64,000 nt of DNA, from positions 248,001-312,000 of the forward strand of contig NZ_CP076023.1 of the NCBI RefSeq assembly GCF_018623035.1, given 5' to 3'. Under the pieces are notes generated by a model. The model ran no database searches. It was not told where the DNA came from and worked only from the letters and a program-made list of their open reading frames with translations. Source of the DNA: Cellulomonas dongxiuzhuiae. GTDB lineage: Bacteria; Actinomycetota; Actinomycetes; Actinomycetales; Cellulomonadaceae. Below are positions 41,310 through 48,991 of this stretch, piece after piece. The position numbers and the translations under genes are program-made. Position 1 is the first letter of the stretch. Each line of letters begins with the position of its first letter.

Positions 41310-42202
41310 CGCGTCGCCTCGTCGTCGCCGTACAGACGCAGGAACAGGCTCTCGAGCGAGGGCGGGGCGACCGTGAGCGTCGTGATGCCGTACGGGGTGA
41401 GCGCGGCCATCGCGTCGCCGACGGCGGCGGAGTCCACGATCGCGGTGAGCCGGTCCCCGTCGAGGCGGGCACCGCCGAGGGCCGCGAGCGCCGCGTCGTC
41501 CGGCGTGCGGGCCAACGTCGCGTGGATCGTCGTGCGGGTGCGGCCGCGCAGGTCGGCCAGGGTGCCGGACTGCACGGTCCGGCCGGCGCGGATGATGCTG
41601 ATGCGGTCGGCCAGGCTCTCGACCTCCGCGAGGACGTGGCTGGACAGCAGCACGGTGGTGCCGCGGGCCTTCGCCTCGCCGATCGCCTCCTGGAAGACGT
41701 TCTCCATGAGCGGGTCCAGGCCGCTGGTCGGCTCGTCGAGCACCAGCAGCTCGACGTCGGAGGCGAGGGCCGCGACGATCGCGACCTTCTGCCGGTTGCC
41801 CTTGGAGTACTGCCGGCCGCGCTTGGTCGGGTCCAGCTCGAACCGCTCGACCAGCTCGGCCCGGCGGCGCTCGTCGAGCCCGCCGCGCAGCGCCCCCAGC
41901 AGGTCGATCGCCTCACCGCCCGTCATGCCGGGCCACAGGGACACGTCCCCGGGCACGTACGCGAGGCGCCGGTGCAGCGCGACGACGTCGGCCCACGGGT
42001 CCCCGCCGAGCAGCCGGACCGTGCCGGCGTCGGCCCGCAGCAGGCCGAGGAGGACACGGATGGTCGTGGACTTGCCGGCGCCGTTGGGGCCGAGGAACCC
42101 GTGCACCTGCCCCTGCTCGACGCGCAGGTCGAGCTCATCGAGCGCGCGGAAGCGGCCGAACGACTTGCTCAGGCCTCGGACGTCGACGACTGCGTCGGTC
42201 AT
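41306..42202 (-). CDS. ABC exporter ATP-binding protein (DrrA/CcmA-type)
   Basis: A 298-residue ATPase with Walker A GPNGAGKST (about 39-47), a degenerate signature YSKGNRQKV, Walker B LLVLDEPTSGLDP and an H-loop LSSHVLAEVE. The C-terminal 80 residues form the DrrA-type regulatory tail. The signature variant SKGNRQKV is usual in drug-exporting ATPases paired with ABC-2 permeases. It is coupled to the permease gene downstream. An SRPBCC gene lies 80 nt upstream on the same strand. Confidence 0.9.
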   Translation of the reverse strand: MTDAVVDVRGLSKSFGRFRALDELDLRVEQGQVHGFLGPNGAGKSTTIRVLLGLLRADAGTVRLLGGDPWADVVALHRRLAYVPGDVSLWPGMTGGEAIDLLGALRGGLDERRRAELVERFELDPTKRGRQYSKGNRQKVAIVAALASDVELLVLDEPTSGLDPLMENVFQEAIGEAKARGTTVLLSSHVLAEVESLADRISIIRAGRTVQSGTLADLRGRTRTTIHATLARTPDDAALAALGGARLDGDRLTAIVDSAAVGDAMAALTPYGITTLTVAPPSLESLFLRLYGDDEATR

Positions 42203-42282
42203 GGGCGTTCTCTCTCGCGCGCGTCCCCGGCGGGGGTGTGGGGCCAGTCAACTCCACCTGCGAGGAGCCCGCTGCGCCCGCG

Positions 42283-42774
42283 CTACGCGACGGTCGGTTG
42301 CGGGTCCGGGTCGACCGCCGCCAGCACCTGCGGGTCGGCGCACCCGCGCGCGAACCCGGCGATCCGCCGGTCGACGTCCCGCTGCAGCACGACCCGCCCG
42401 ATGCGCTCCGCCACCGGCGCCAGCCACGCCGGCCGGCACGTGAAGCTGTACCGCCAGGCCGCACGCGTCCCGCCGTCCGGCAGCGGCGAGAAGCGCCACC
42501 CGCCGGCCATGACGGCGAAGAACCACGGCCCCTCGACCATCTTCATCCCGACGTTGGACGGCGGCTTGTACGAGACGTACTCGCTGACCATCCGCAGGCC
42601 CGAGCGGTGGTGCGTCAGCGTGCGCACGCCCTTGGCCGGGACCGTCGCGCCGTCGAGGAACGACTGCCGGCGGATGAACGGGTCCCAGCGCAGGCGGGCG
42701 GCGCCCGTCGTCTGCGACACCGCGAACGCGACGTCGGGCGGCACCGGCAGGTCGACGCTGGACTCCACGATCAT
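42283..42774 (-). CDS. SRPBCC family protein
   Basis: A 163-residue helix-grip protein: MIVESSVDLPVPPDVAFAVS at the start, strands through GLRMVSEYVSYKPPSNVGMKMVEGP, and a long C-terminal helix (ERIGRVVLQRDVDRRIAGFA). These proteins bind lipids or polyketide-like ligands. ATG 42774 has TAGGGT ending 6 nt upstream and no Shine-Dalgarno. Reading into the ABC exporter genes, it could help handle the exported compound, but that is only suggested by position. Confidence 0.8.
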   Translation of the reverse strand: MIVESSVDLPVPPDVAFAVSQTTGAARLRWDPFIRRQSFLDGATVPAKGVRTLTHHRSGLRMVSEYVSYKPPSNVGMKMVEGPWFFAVMAGGWRFSPLPDGGTRAAWRYSFTCRPAWLAPVAERIGRVVLQRDVDRRIAGFARGCADPQVLAAVDPDPQPTVA

Positions 42775-42780
42775 CGGGCG

Positions 42781-42786
42781 ACCCTA
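42781..42786 (-). promoter_or_regulatory. -10 element of a leaderless promoter (TAGGGT) for the SRPBCC gene
   Basis: On the minus strand TAGGGT ends 6 nt before ATG 42774. Confidence 0.5.
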
Positions 42787-42824
42787 CGGCGGGCCGGGCC
42801 CGTCGGCCCGGCGCACGGGGCGTG

Positions 42825-43093
42825 TCAGCCGGATGCCACGAGCTCGACCTCGAACTCGTCGCCGTCCTCGAGGTAGGCCGCGTAGTGGTCGGGCCCGCCC
42901 GTGTGCGGGTGGAGGTCGGGGAACAGCAGCGTCCACCCGCGCTCCCGCGCGGCAGCGGTCAGCGCGTCGACGTCCTGCGGGTCCCGGCGTGGAACGCGAC
43001 GTGGTTGAGCCCGGGCCGGCGGCGCTCGTGCGGTGCGGCGACGACGTCCGGCACCCACAGCTCGAGGTGGTGCAGGTGTCCGCGCGTGGGCAC
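42825..43093 (-). pseudogene. Decayed VOC/glyoxalase gene (internal deletion plus frameshift)
   Basis: The 5' part reads GHLHHLELWVPDVV, the first strand and metal histidine of a VOC protein, then jumps directly to PHERRRPGLNHVAFHAG. About 40-50 residues of the first half-module normally in between are missing. At about 42980-42990 a one-base loss shifts the frame; the remaining product (DVDALTAAARERGWTLLF ... GDEFEVELVASG) is intact in the new frame. Two independent lesions argue for a true pseudogene rather than a read error. Confidence 0.7.
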
Positions 43094-43098
43094 GTGCG

Positions 43099-43596
43099 TC
43101 AGCCCGCCAGCGCCGTCCACCGCAGGTGCACGTCCAGTGGGAGACCGTCCTCCGTGCCCGCGTCGTCGACCGGCTCACCGGGCACGGCGCGGCGCATCAC
43201 CTCGGGCACCGGGCGGTTCACGGGTGCGCCGTAGTCGTCGGTCCAGTCGATCTCGTCGTCGTCCGTCGGGTCGAACGCGATGCCGTGGTCGGCCCAGAAG
43301 CCGGCGGCGTACCGCTCCTCGATGCTGCGCAGCAGCTCCCACGTGGGCCGCTCGTAGTCGGCGGTCTCCTCGGCCGTCGCGTAGCGCGAGTAGTAGCAGG
43401 CGCCGAGGATCCAGTACGCGGCCAGCGCGGTGGCGCGGTCGGTCGTCGGGTCGTCGAGGACGAACCGGATCGTCGCGTCGCCGCTGTCGTAGCTGGTGCG
43501 CCGGACGAACGTGTGCCGCTGCTGGGGCGTCGCCGCGCGCAGGAAGTCCCGCAGGAACTGCTCGGCCTCGTCGGGTTCCGGGGTCTCGGTGCTCAC
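43099..43596 (-). CDS. DUF4274-like protein
   Basis: A 165-residue protein. SYDSGDATIRFVLDDPTTDRATALAAYWILGA carries the 'N/S-Y-D-x-G ... P..D..TAL..YW' pattern of DUF4274 proteins, whose role is unknown. The C-terminus adds an acidic segment (DDDEIDWTDDYGAP). GTG 43596 has TACGCT ending 6 nt upstream and no Shine-Dalgarno. The preceding frame on this strand belongs to a different, broken gene. Confidence 0.65.
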   Translation of the reverse strand: MSTETPEPDEAEQFLRDFLRAATPQQRHTFVRRTSYDSGDATIRFVLDDPTTDRATALAAYWILGACYYSRYATAEETADYERPTWELLRSIEERYAAGFWADHGIAFDPTDDDEIDWTDDYGAPVNRPVPEVMRRAVPGEPVDDAGTEDGLPLDVHLRWTALAG

Positions 43597-43602
43597 GTCG
43601 CG

Positions 43603-43608
43603 AGCGTA
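43603..43608 (-). promoter_or_regulatory. -10 element of a leaderless promoter (TACGCT) for the DUF4274-like gene
   Basis: On the minus strand TACGCT ends 6 nt before GTG 43596 and fixes that start. Confidence 0.5.
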
Positions 43609-43631
43609 ACCCGCAGGGTGCGCGCCCTCCC

Positions 43632-44620
43632 TCAGGGCAACGGCGACAGGCTCCGGCCGTGCGGGTCGGCGTACGCGCGTGGCGTGCCGTCGAGGCTGAC
43701 GACGAACCCGCGGTCGACCCGGTCGGAGACGAGCTCGGCCGTCGTCGGCAGGACCCGGGCGCCCTCGTTGCTCAGCCAGTGCCCCGGCAGCGTCCCGACC
43801 AGGTCCACGAAGGACCCCCGGGCCTGCGGGGTCAGGTACGCGAGGACCGCGCTGTGCAGCACGACGAGCGTGGCGTCGCGGGGCGCCTGCGACGCGAGCG
43901 CCGGCAGCACGTCGAGCAGGTCGCCGGCGACGACGCGCGGGGGGTCGGTGCGGGCGACCGCCAGGGCGGCGCGCAGCCGGGCGCGACGCTCGTCGTGCTC
44001 GGGCCAGACCAGGGTCTCGAGCCACGCGCACGCGTCGTCGTCGGTGACGTCGACGGGGGCCAGGTCGACGCCCGCGCGCCACACGACCTCCGGCCGCCGC
44101 TCCGGTGCCGCGATCCCCGGACCGAGGGTGCAGGGCAGCACGACGGGCGACGGTCCGGCCGCCGGGTCGAGCGTCCGCGAGCCGCCGTCGGCGTCGTCGT
44201 AGCGGTAGGAGTACCGTCCGGCAGCAGGCAGAGTCCCGCGGACGCACCGACCTCCAGCAGCGCCAGCGGCTGCGGCAGCCGCGCGAGGAACGGCAGGAGC
44301 GTCGCGCAGCGGCCCGCCTCGTTGGTCTGCGTCGCGCGGGCGCGGACCGTCGCCGCCACGTCGTCCCACCGCGTGAGCAGCGTGCGGCGCAGGTCGTCGT
44401 AGCCGCCCGACGCCCCGTGCCGCCGGGCGGCCGCGAACACGAGGTTCGGCTGCCGCTTGCCGGGCGGCAGCGCGTCCAGCAGGGCCATGACCTGCGGGTC
44501 CGTGCTGACGCCGGTGGCCCACTCCTCGTAGGTGGGCGACGTCCCGCGCGCCTCCCGCTCGGCGAAGGCGCCGTAGCCGTGAGCCACGGGAGACGTGCCG
44601 AGGTGCGTCGCAGGATCCAC
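43632..44620 (-). pseudogene. DUF2332 family gene interrupted by a single frameshift
   Basis: From GTG 44620 the first 130 or so codons match DUF2332: TYEEWATGVSTDPQVMALLD, LPPGKRQPNLVFAAARRHGA, and ALLEVGASAGLCLLPD. At about 44216-44222 one base appears lost; the expected continuation RYSYRYDDADGG to the natural end (DGTPRAYADPHGRSLSPLP) is in the next frame. Both halves are otherwise intact. It could be a very recent mutation or an assembly error. DUF2332 proteins have a methyltransferase-like look but unknown function. Confidence 0.75.
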
Positions 44621-44647
44621 GGGCCTCAGCGTGCCAGATCCGGCACG

Positions 44648-44718
44648 GTCGCCCGTCGAGACCGGTCTGGGTCGTCGTCCGGAGCCCTGACCACGACCCA
44701 GCCCGGTCTCGAGGCGAC
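44648..44718. repeat. Long imperfect hairpin in the intergenic region
   Basis: Three stacked stems are visible: GTCGCC/GGCGAC, TCGAGACCGG/CCGGTCTCGA and GGGTCGT/ACGACCC. A 2-nt bulge and a 3x3 internal loop separate them, and a 17-nt apical loop closes them: 23 base pairs in all. It lies between the start of the broken DUF2332 gene and the YidD-like gene, so it is not a simple 3' terminator. It looks like a REP/MITE-type element or a structured RNA. Confidence 0.6.
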
Positions 44719-44764
44719 GTCGTCCCGGCTCGCTGTTCGCCGCGCGCCCGGATCGCCCCGCCCC

Positions 44765-44770
44765 TACCGT
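44765..44770 (+). promoter_or_regulatory. -10 element of a leaderless promoter (TACCGT) for the YidD-like gene
   Basis: TACCGT ends 6 nt before ATG 44777; no ribosome-binding site. Confidence 0.5.
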
Positions 44771-44776
44771 GAGCCG

Positions 44777-45067
44777 ATGACCTACGCCGCCCGCGCTGTC
44801 GACCGCCTGATCGCCGCCTACCAGACGCGCCTCTCGCCGCGGAAGGGCTGGGGCTGCGCCCACCGGGTCGCCCACGGCGACGCGTCGTGCTCCGCCGCCG
44901 TGCGCCAGCTCGTCCGCCAGCGCGGCGTCGCGCGGTCCGTCGTCCCGACGGCCCTGCGGTTCGTCGCCTGCTACCAGGCTGCGCTGCTGCTCGCGCAGAC
45001 GGACGTCAGCGGCGTCTGCTGCTGCGGCGGCATCCCCATCCCGTTCCGCTTCCCCGGGCGTTCCTGA
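44777..45067 (+). CDS. YidD-like membrane-associated protein
   Basis: A 96-residue cysteine-rich protein. RLIAAYQTRLSPRKGWGCAH followed by ASCSAAVRQLVRQRG resembles YidD, which has 'YQ..iSP..g..CrfxPTCS.Ya..A'; here the proline-threonine before the second cysteine is replaced. A CCCGG motif near the C-terminus is additional. YidD assists YidC-dependent membrane insertion and normally lies beside rpmH and rnpA; this copy does not. It is therefore a paralogue whose role is uncertain. Confidence 0.65.
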   Translation: MTYAARAVDRLIAAYQTRLSPRKGWGCAHRVAHGDASCSAAVRQLVRQRGVARSVVPTALRFVACYQAALLLAQTDVSGVCCCGGIPIPFRFPGRS

Positions 45068-45116
45068 CCGCAGGGGGTGACCGGGCCGCTGCGGTCGGAG
45101 CGACCGCCGCGCGCGC

Positions 45117-46589
45117 CTACGGCGTGGTGACCGGCGTCGGCCACGGCGTGCCCACGGCGGTGGGTGACGGCCTACCGACGGAGGTGGGCGACGGCGTGCC
45201 GGCGGGCGGCCCGCTCGGCGACGGTGACACCGCCGGGGTGGTGGGCGGCGGTGGCGGCATCGTGTACCGCGGCGTCGGCGACGGGCCCGGGTCGTTGCAG
45301 GCGACGACCTCGTCGCCGGCGTCGGCCGTGCACGTGTCCGGCCCGTAGCCGCCGTCGAGGACGTCGTTGCCCTCGACGCCGTCGACGCCGTCGAGCACGT
45401 CCCCCGCGTCCCTGCCGCGCAGGCGGTCGGCACCCGGGCCGCCGACGAGCGTGGACGACCAGGGGGAGCCGGTGAGCACGTCGTCGCCGCTGCCCCCGCG
45501 GACCTCCTCGACGTCCGTCTGACCCCAGCCGTTGCCGCCGCCGCCGACCGAGTCCCCCTCGCCCGGGGCGCCGTCGCCGCCCGTGCCGTCGAGCGCGATC
45601 GTCACACCGCCGGTACGCGCGCTGTAGTCCGCCACGTCGTGCCCGGGCCCGCCGACGAGCTGCTGCGCGCCGTCGGGCGTCGCCCCGGTGACGAACCGGT
45701 CGTCACCGAACCCGCCCTCGGCGCGCCCGTCCCCGCTGCCGTTGTCGAGCACGTCGTCGCCGACGCCGCCCTGGAGCAGGTCGCTCCCGTCGCCGCCGAG
45801 CAGCGTGTCGTCGCCGCCCCCGCCGATGAGGACGTCGTCGCCGCCGAGGCCGAGGACCCGGTCGTCGCCGTCACCGGCGCAGACGACGTCCGCGCCGCGC
45901 GTGCCTCGCAGGGTGTCGGGGCCGGCCGTGCCACGGATCGTGCACCGGTGCCCCGGTGCGGTGTCGTACCGGAACCAGTCCCACGTCGAGGTGCCCTGGT
46001 GCGTCTCGAAGCCGAGGCCCACGGTGCCCTGCGCGGTGCCCGTGAGCTCGCGGTCCACGACGGTGCGGCCGTCGACCAGGATCCGCACGTGCTTGCCGCG
46101 GGCCTCCACCTGGTACCGGTGCCAGCGCTGGGTGTCCAGGGCGATCGACTGCCGGTCCTCCCACGGGTGGGTGAGGCACAGCTCGCCCGGGCCGAACCCG
46201 AGCTTCATGAGCTCGGTGTTGTCACCCAGCCACACCAGCGTCGCGGGGGTGCCACCGTTCTCGGCGGAGCACGAGACCGTGGCGTCCCGCCCCAGCCGCA
46301 TGCGGAAGTCCACGTCCCAGCCGGTCAGCCGGTTCGCCGAGCCCGCCCAGTCGGACGGCGACCGGTCCTCCAGCAGCATGACGAGCGTGTCCTGCCCGAT
46401 CGTCAGCGTGCCGCCGCGGGCGCTCACGTCGGGCTCGAGGGTGGGGCCGAACCCGATCACCTGCCACGGGTCGGACGGGACGCGCCAGAACTCCTCACGC
46501 TGCAGGTCACCCGCCCACGCCGGTGCGGGCACGAGCAGTGTCGCGGCCAGGACGGTGGCAAGGGTCAGGCCGAACCGGGTACGCCTCAT
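45117..46589 (-). CDS. Secreted RTX-type calcium-binding protein with N-terminal beta-sandwich
   Basis: A 490-residue secreted protein. Signal peptide about 1-28. A lectin-like beta-sandwich about 30-210 (EARGKHVRILVDGRTVVDRE, GTVGLGFETHQGTSTWDWF) is as in LamG/3-keto-disaccharide-hydrolase domains. Then hemolysin-type nonapeptide repeats about 215-425 (GGDDVLIGGGGDDTLLGG and others) bind Ca2+ in a beta-roll, and a Pro/Ser/Thr-rich tail ends TPVTTP. ATG 46589 has GGGGAG about 8 nt upstream. It may bind a surface polysaccharide; no cleavage residues are evident. Confidence 0.85.
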   Translation of the reverse strand: MRRTRFGLTLATVLAATLLVPAPAWAGDLQREEFWRVPSDPWQVIGFGPTLEPDVSARGGTLTIGQDTLVMLLEDRSPSDWAGSANRLTGWDVDFRMRLGRDATVSCSAENGGTPATLVWLGDNTELMKLGFGPGELCLTHPWEDRQSIALDTQRWHRYQVEARGKHVRILVDGRTVVDRELTGTAQGTVGLGFETHQGTSTWDWFRYDTAPGHRCTIRGTAGPDTLRGTRGADVVCAGDGDDRVLGLGGDDVLIGGGGDDTLLGGDGSDLLQGGVGDDVLDNGSGDGRAEGGFGDDRFVTGATPDGAQQLVGGPGHDVADYSARTGGVTIALDGTGGDGAPGEGDSVGGGGNGWGQTDVEEVRGGSGDDVLTGSPWSSTLVGGPGADRLRGRDAGDVLDGVDGVEGNDVLDGGYGPDTCTADAGDEVVACNDPGPSPTPRYTMPPPPPTTPAVSPSPSGPPAGTPSPTSVGRPSPTAVGTPWPTPVTTP

Positions 46590-46637
46590 CGTCGAGCTCC
46601 CCCTGTGGCAGTTGCTTCGCACGATAGGGGGAGGGGA

Positions 46638-46656
46638 CCGGCCGTGGAGCGGCCGG
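46638..46656. terminator. Hairpin downstream of the TspO-like gene
   Basis: CCGGCCG and CGGCCGG pair around a 5-nt loop in the 119 nt between the leftward TspO-like stop and the RTX-protein start. It could end the former transcript. Confidence 0.5.
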
Positions 46657-46708
46657 GCGGGGTCTGAAGTGATTCGCACCGGCAGCCGGGGTGCCGCCGA
46701 GGTCGAGG

Positions 46709-47536
46709 TCAGCGGCGGCGGGCCGCCAGGGTGGCCACGACCGGCGCGAGCAGCGCGACGCCGGCGGCGACGAACGCGGCGGTCGCCACCGTGTCGTCGA
46801 ACAACGGGCCGTTGGTGCGGCCGAGTCCGATCCACGTCAGGCCCCACGCCATCGCCAGGCCGATGGGGAGCACGAGGGTCGGGCGGCGGCGGCCGTACGC
46901 GCCGTAGGTGACGGCCAGCAGCGCGGCGGCGGAGACCAGGACGACGGACCAGCCCGTCGCGCCGAGCCCCAGCTCACTGACCTCGGCGTCGGCGAGGAAC
47001 GCCGCGGTGTTCGCGAGCGTGGCGACGCTGACCCACCCGGTGTACAGGCCCACGGTGAGATCGGTGACGACCGACGGCAGGGTGCGGGTGTGCGGCAGGC
47101 GCACGAGCCTGACGTACATCGTCGCCAGGACGCCCAGCAGGACGACGATGACGACGACGCTGCCCGCGACCGATCCGACCTGCACGGCCGCGATCCACAG
47201 CGCGTTGAGCAGCATCGACGCGAGCACCCACCACGAGATCGCGCGCAGGCGCGGGTCGGCGCCGTTGCGGGGCAGGGCCTGGACGATCGCGAAGACCGCG
47301 AGGCCCGTGTAGATGACGGACCAGATCGAGAACGCAGGGCTGTCGGGCGCGACGGGGGTGGCCGTGGCCGACAGGGCACCGCCCGCGGCCTCGGCGATGG
47401 GCTGCCCGCCGAAGGCCCCGGACCCGACGGTCGCGCCGACGACGGCGACGACGGCGCCGACGAGGACGGTGACCTGGCGGACCCGGTCCTGGGAGGTCAC
47501 GCGCTCCGTGACCGCTGTGCTGGTGATCGTCTCCAT
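46709..47536 (-). CDS. TspO/MBR-like membrane protein
   Basis: A 275-residue protein with seven or eight hydrophobic segments. FSIWSVIYTGLAVFAIVQAL and VGLYTGWVSVATLANTAAFL resemble the conserved TspO/tryptophan-rich sensory protein helices (FxxWxxxYxxL; W.N). It is longer than the usual five-helix TspO, as in many actinobacterial relatives. TspO proteins bind porphyrins and influence stress responses. ATG 47536 is preceded by the -10-like CACTCT and a palindrome, so it is probably regulated. Confidence 0.7.
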   Translation of the reverse strand: METITSTAVTERVTSQDRVRQVTVLVGAVVAVVGATVGSGAFGGQPIAEAAGGALSATATPVAPDSPAFSIWSVIYTGLAVFAIVQALPRNGADPRLRAISWWVLASMLLNALWIAAVQVGSVAGSVVVIVVLLGVLATMYVRLVRLPHTRTLPSVVTDLTVGLYTGWVSVATLANTAAFLADAEVSELGLGATGWSVVLVSAAALLAVTYGAYGRRRPTLVLPIGLAMAWGLTWIGLGRTNGPLFDDTVATAAFVAAGVALLAPVVATLAARRR

Positions 47537-47542
47537 GAGGAC

Positions 47543-47568
47543 AGAGTGGCAACACTCAGCACGCTGAG
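47543..47568 (-). promoter_or_regulatory. Promoter/operator of the TspO-like gene
   Basis: CACTCT (minus strand, 47543-47548) ends 6 nt before ATG 47536. Just upstream the perfect palindrome CTCAGC-AC-GCTGAG (47555-47568) lies where the -35 should be, as expected for a repressor or activator site. Confidence 0.5.
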
Positions 47569-47584
47569 CATCTTGAACGGTGCA

Positions 47585-48856
47585 TCAGAACGGTGCCGTG
47601 GCAGGCCCGGCGGTCGTGGGTGGTGGCTCCGGGGCGGGCTGCGCGTCGTGGTCCCCACCGGGCGCGTCGACGAGGAACCGGCCCAGCGCGAGCACGGTGA
47701 GCCCGGCCAGGACCACACCCAGGAGCCCGACCCGCAGGCTCGTGGCGTCCGAGACGAGCCCGACGACCGTAGGGGAGACGAGGAAGCCGACGCGCAGCAG
47801 CCAGCTGACGACCGTCAGCCCCACGCCGTGCGGCAGGCCGGGCAGCTCGTCGGCCGCGTGCATCACGGCCGGCACGAGGGTCGCGACACCGAGTCCCGCC
47901 GCCGCGAAGCCGATGAGCGTCGTCGCCACGGCCGGCACGGCCAGCGCGAGCCCCATGCCCGCGGCGATCCCGGCACCCCCGACCAGTGCGACGCGGCGCC
48001 GGCCGAACCGGTCGACCGCGCGGTCGCCCGTCAGGCGGCCGACCGTCATCGCCACCGACAGCGCGACGAAGGCCAGACCCGCCGTCGCGGCGTCGGTGCC
48101 GACCTCGCCCCGCAGGAACAGGGCGCCCCACGACGAGCCGGCGTCCTCGACGAACGCCCCGCACGCGGCCAGGCCGCCGAGCACCGCGAGCGGCAGCAGG
48201 GCGCGACCGGACGGCCGGCGGCGCGGTGCGCCTGCGCGCGGTGCGGGCTCGACGGGGGCGGTCCGCTCGGCGTCCTCCGGGCCCGGCAGCATGAACCGGT
48301 AGGTGGCGACCGCCACGACCGCGAACACGCCGCCCGTGACCGCCAGGTGCACCGGCAGCGGCACCCCGAGGCCCGCGGCCGCGGTCCCGAGCAGGCCGCC
48401 GACGACCGCTCCGACGCTCCACAGCCCGTGGAACGCGTTGACGATCGAGCGCCCGTACGCGCGCTGCACGCGGAAGCCGTGGGCGTTCTGCGCGACGTCG
48501 ATGACCGAGTCGAGCGCCCCGGCGACGAGCATCAGCCCCGCGAGGGCGACCCATGCCGGTGCCAAGGGCAGGCACGCCACCGTCGCGGCCAGCAGCACGA
48601 GGCCGAACGACGCGACCTTGGCCGACCCCAGGCGCTGGATCAGCGCCGGCGCGAGCAGCCCCGCGGCGAGCGCGCCCAGCGGCATCGCGGCGATCGCGGT
48701 CCCGAGCTCGGCGTTGCTCAGCCCCAGGCGGTCCTTGATCTCCGGCAGGCGCGGGACGAGGTTCGCGTAGAGCACCGCGTTGACGAAGAACACCGTCGAC
48801 ACGGCGACGCGGGCGCGGCGGGCGGCGGGCGGGGCAGCGGGGGAGGGCGTGGGCAT
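47585..48856 (-). CDS. MFS transporter (YbjJ/FsgK-like)
   Basis: A 423-residue protein with twelve membrane segments: FFVNAVLYANLVPRLPEIKDRLGLSNAELG at helix 1, LGALAAGLLAPALIQRLGS, and GALDSVIDVAQNAHGFRVQR in helix 4, which is characteristic of the YbjJ/bypass-of-stop-codon-like MFS group. Some relatives carry sugars or are thought to be exporters; the substrate is unknown. ATG 48856 is preceded by GGAGC. It lies 48 nt upstream of the TspO-like gene's operator, so the two have separate promoters. A fructosamine-kinase gene lies upstream on the same strand. Confidence 0.83.
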   Translation of the reverse strand: MPTPSPAAPPAARRARVAVSTVFFVNAVLYANLVPRLPEIKDRLGLSNAELGTAIAAMPLGALAAGLLAPALIQRLGSAKVASFGLVLLAATVACLPLAPAWVALAGLMLVAGALDSVIDVAQNAHGFRVQRAYGRSIVNAFHGLWSVGAVVGGLLGTAAAGLGVPLPVHLAVTGGVFAVVAVATYRFMLPGPEDAERTAPVEPAPRAGAPRRRPSGRALLPLAVLGGLAACGAFVEDAGSSWGALFLRGEVGTDAATAGLAFVALSVAMTVGRLTGDRAVDRFGRRRVALVGGAGIAAGMGLALAVPAVATTLIGFAAAGLGVATLVPAVMHAADELPGLPHGVGLTVVSWLLRVGFLVSPTVVGLVSDATSLRVGLLGVVLAGLTVLALGRFLVDAPGGDHDAQPAPEPPPTTAGPATAPF

Positions 48857-48991
48857 GGGGCTCCTGGACGGCGGCGCGGCGCACGGACCGAGCCATCGTC
48901 ACCCGCGGGCGTCCGATGTGCGGGACGCGGACCTGCAGGTCGCACGCCGCCGGTGTCCTGGCGCCGGGGGTCGGGAGGGTCGCGGCCCGCG

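Noticed and set aside
44216-44222. Programmed ribosomal frameshift in the DUF2332 gene
   Set aside because: No slippery heptamer or downstream pseudoknot is visible, and the family is normally one open frame.
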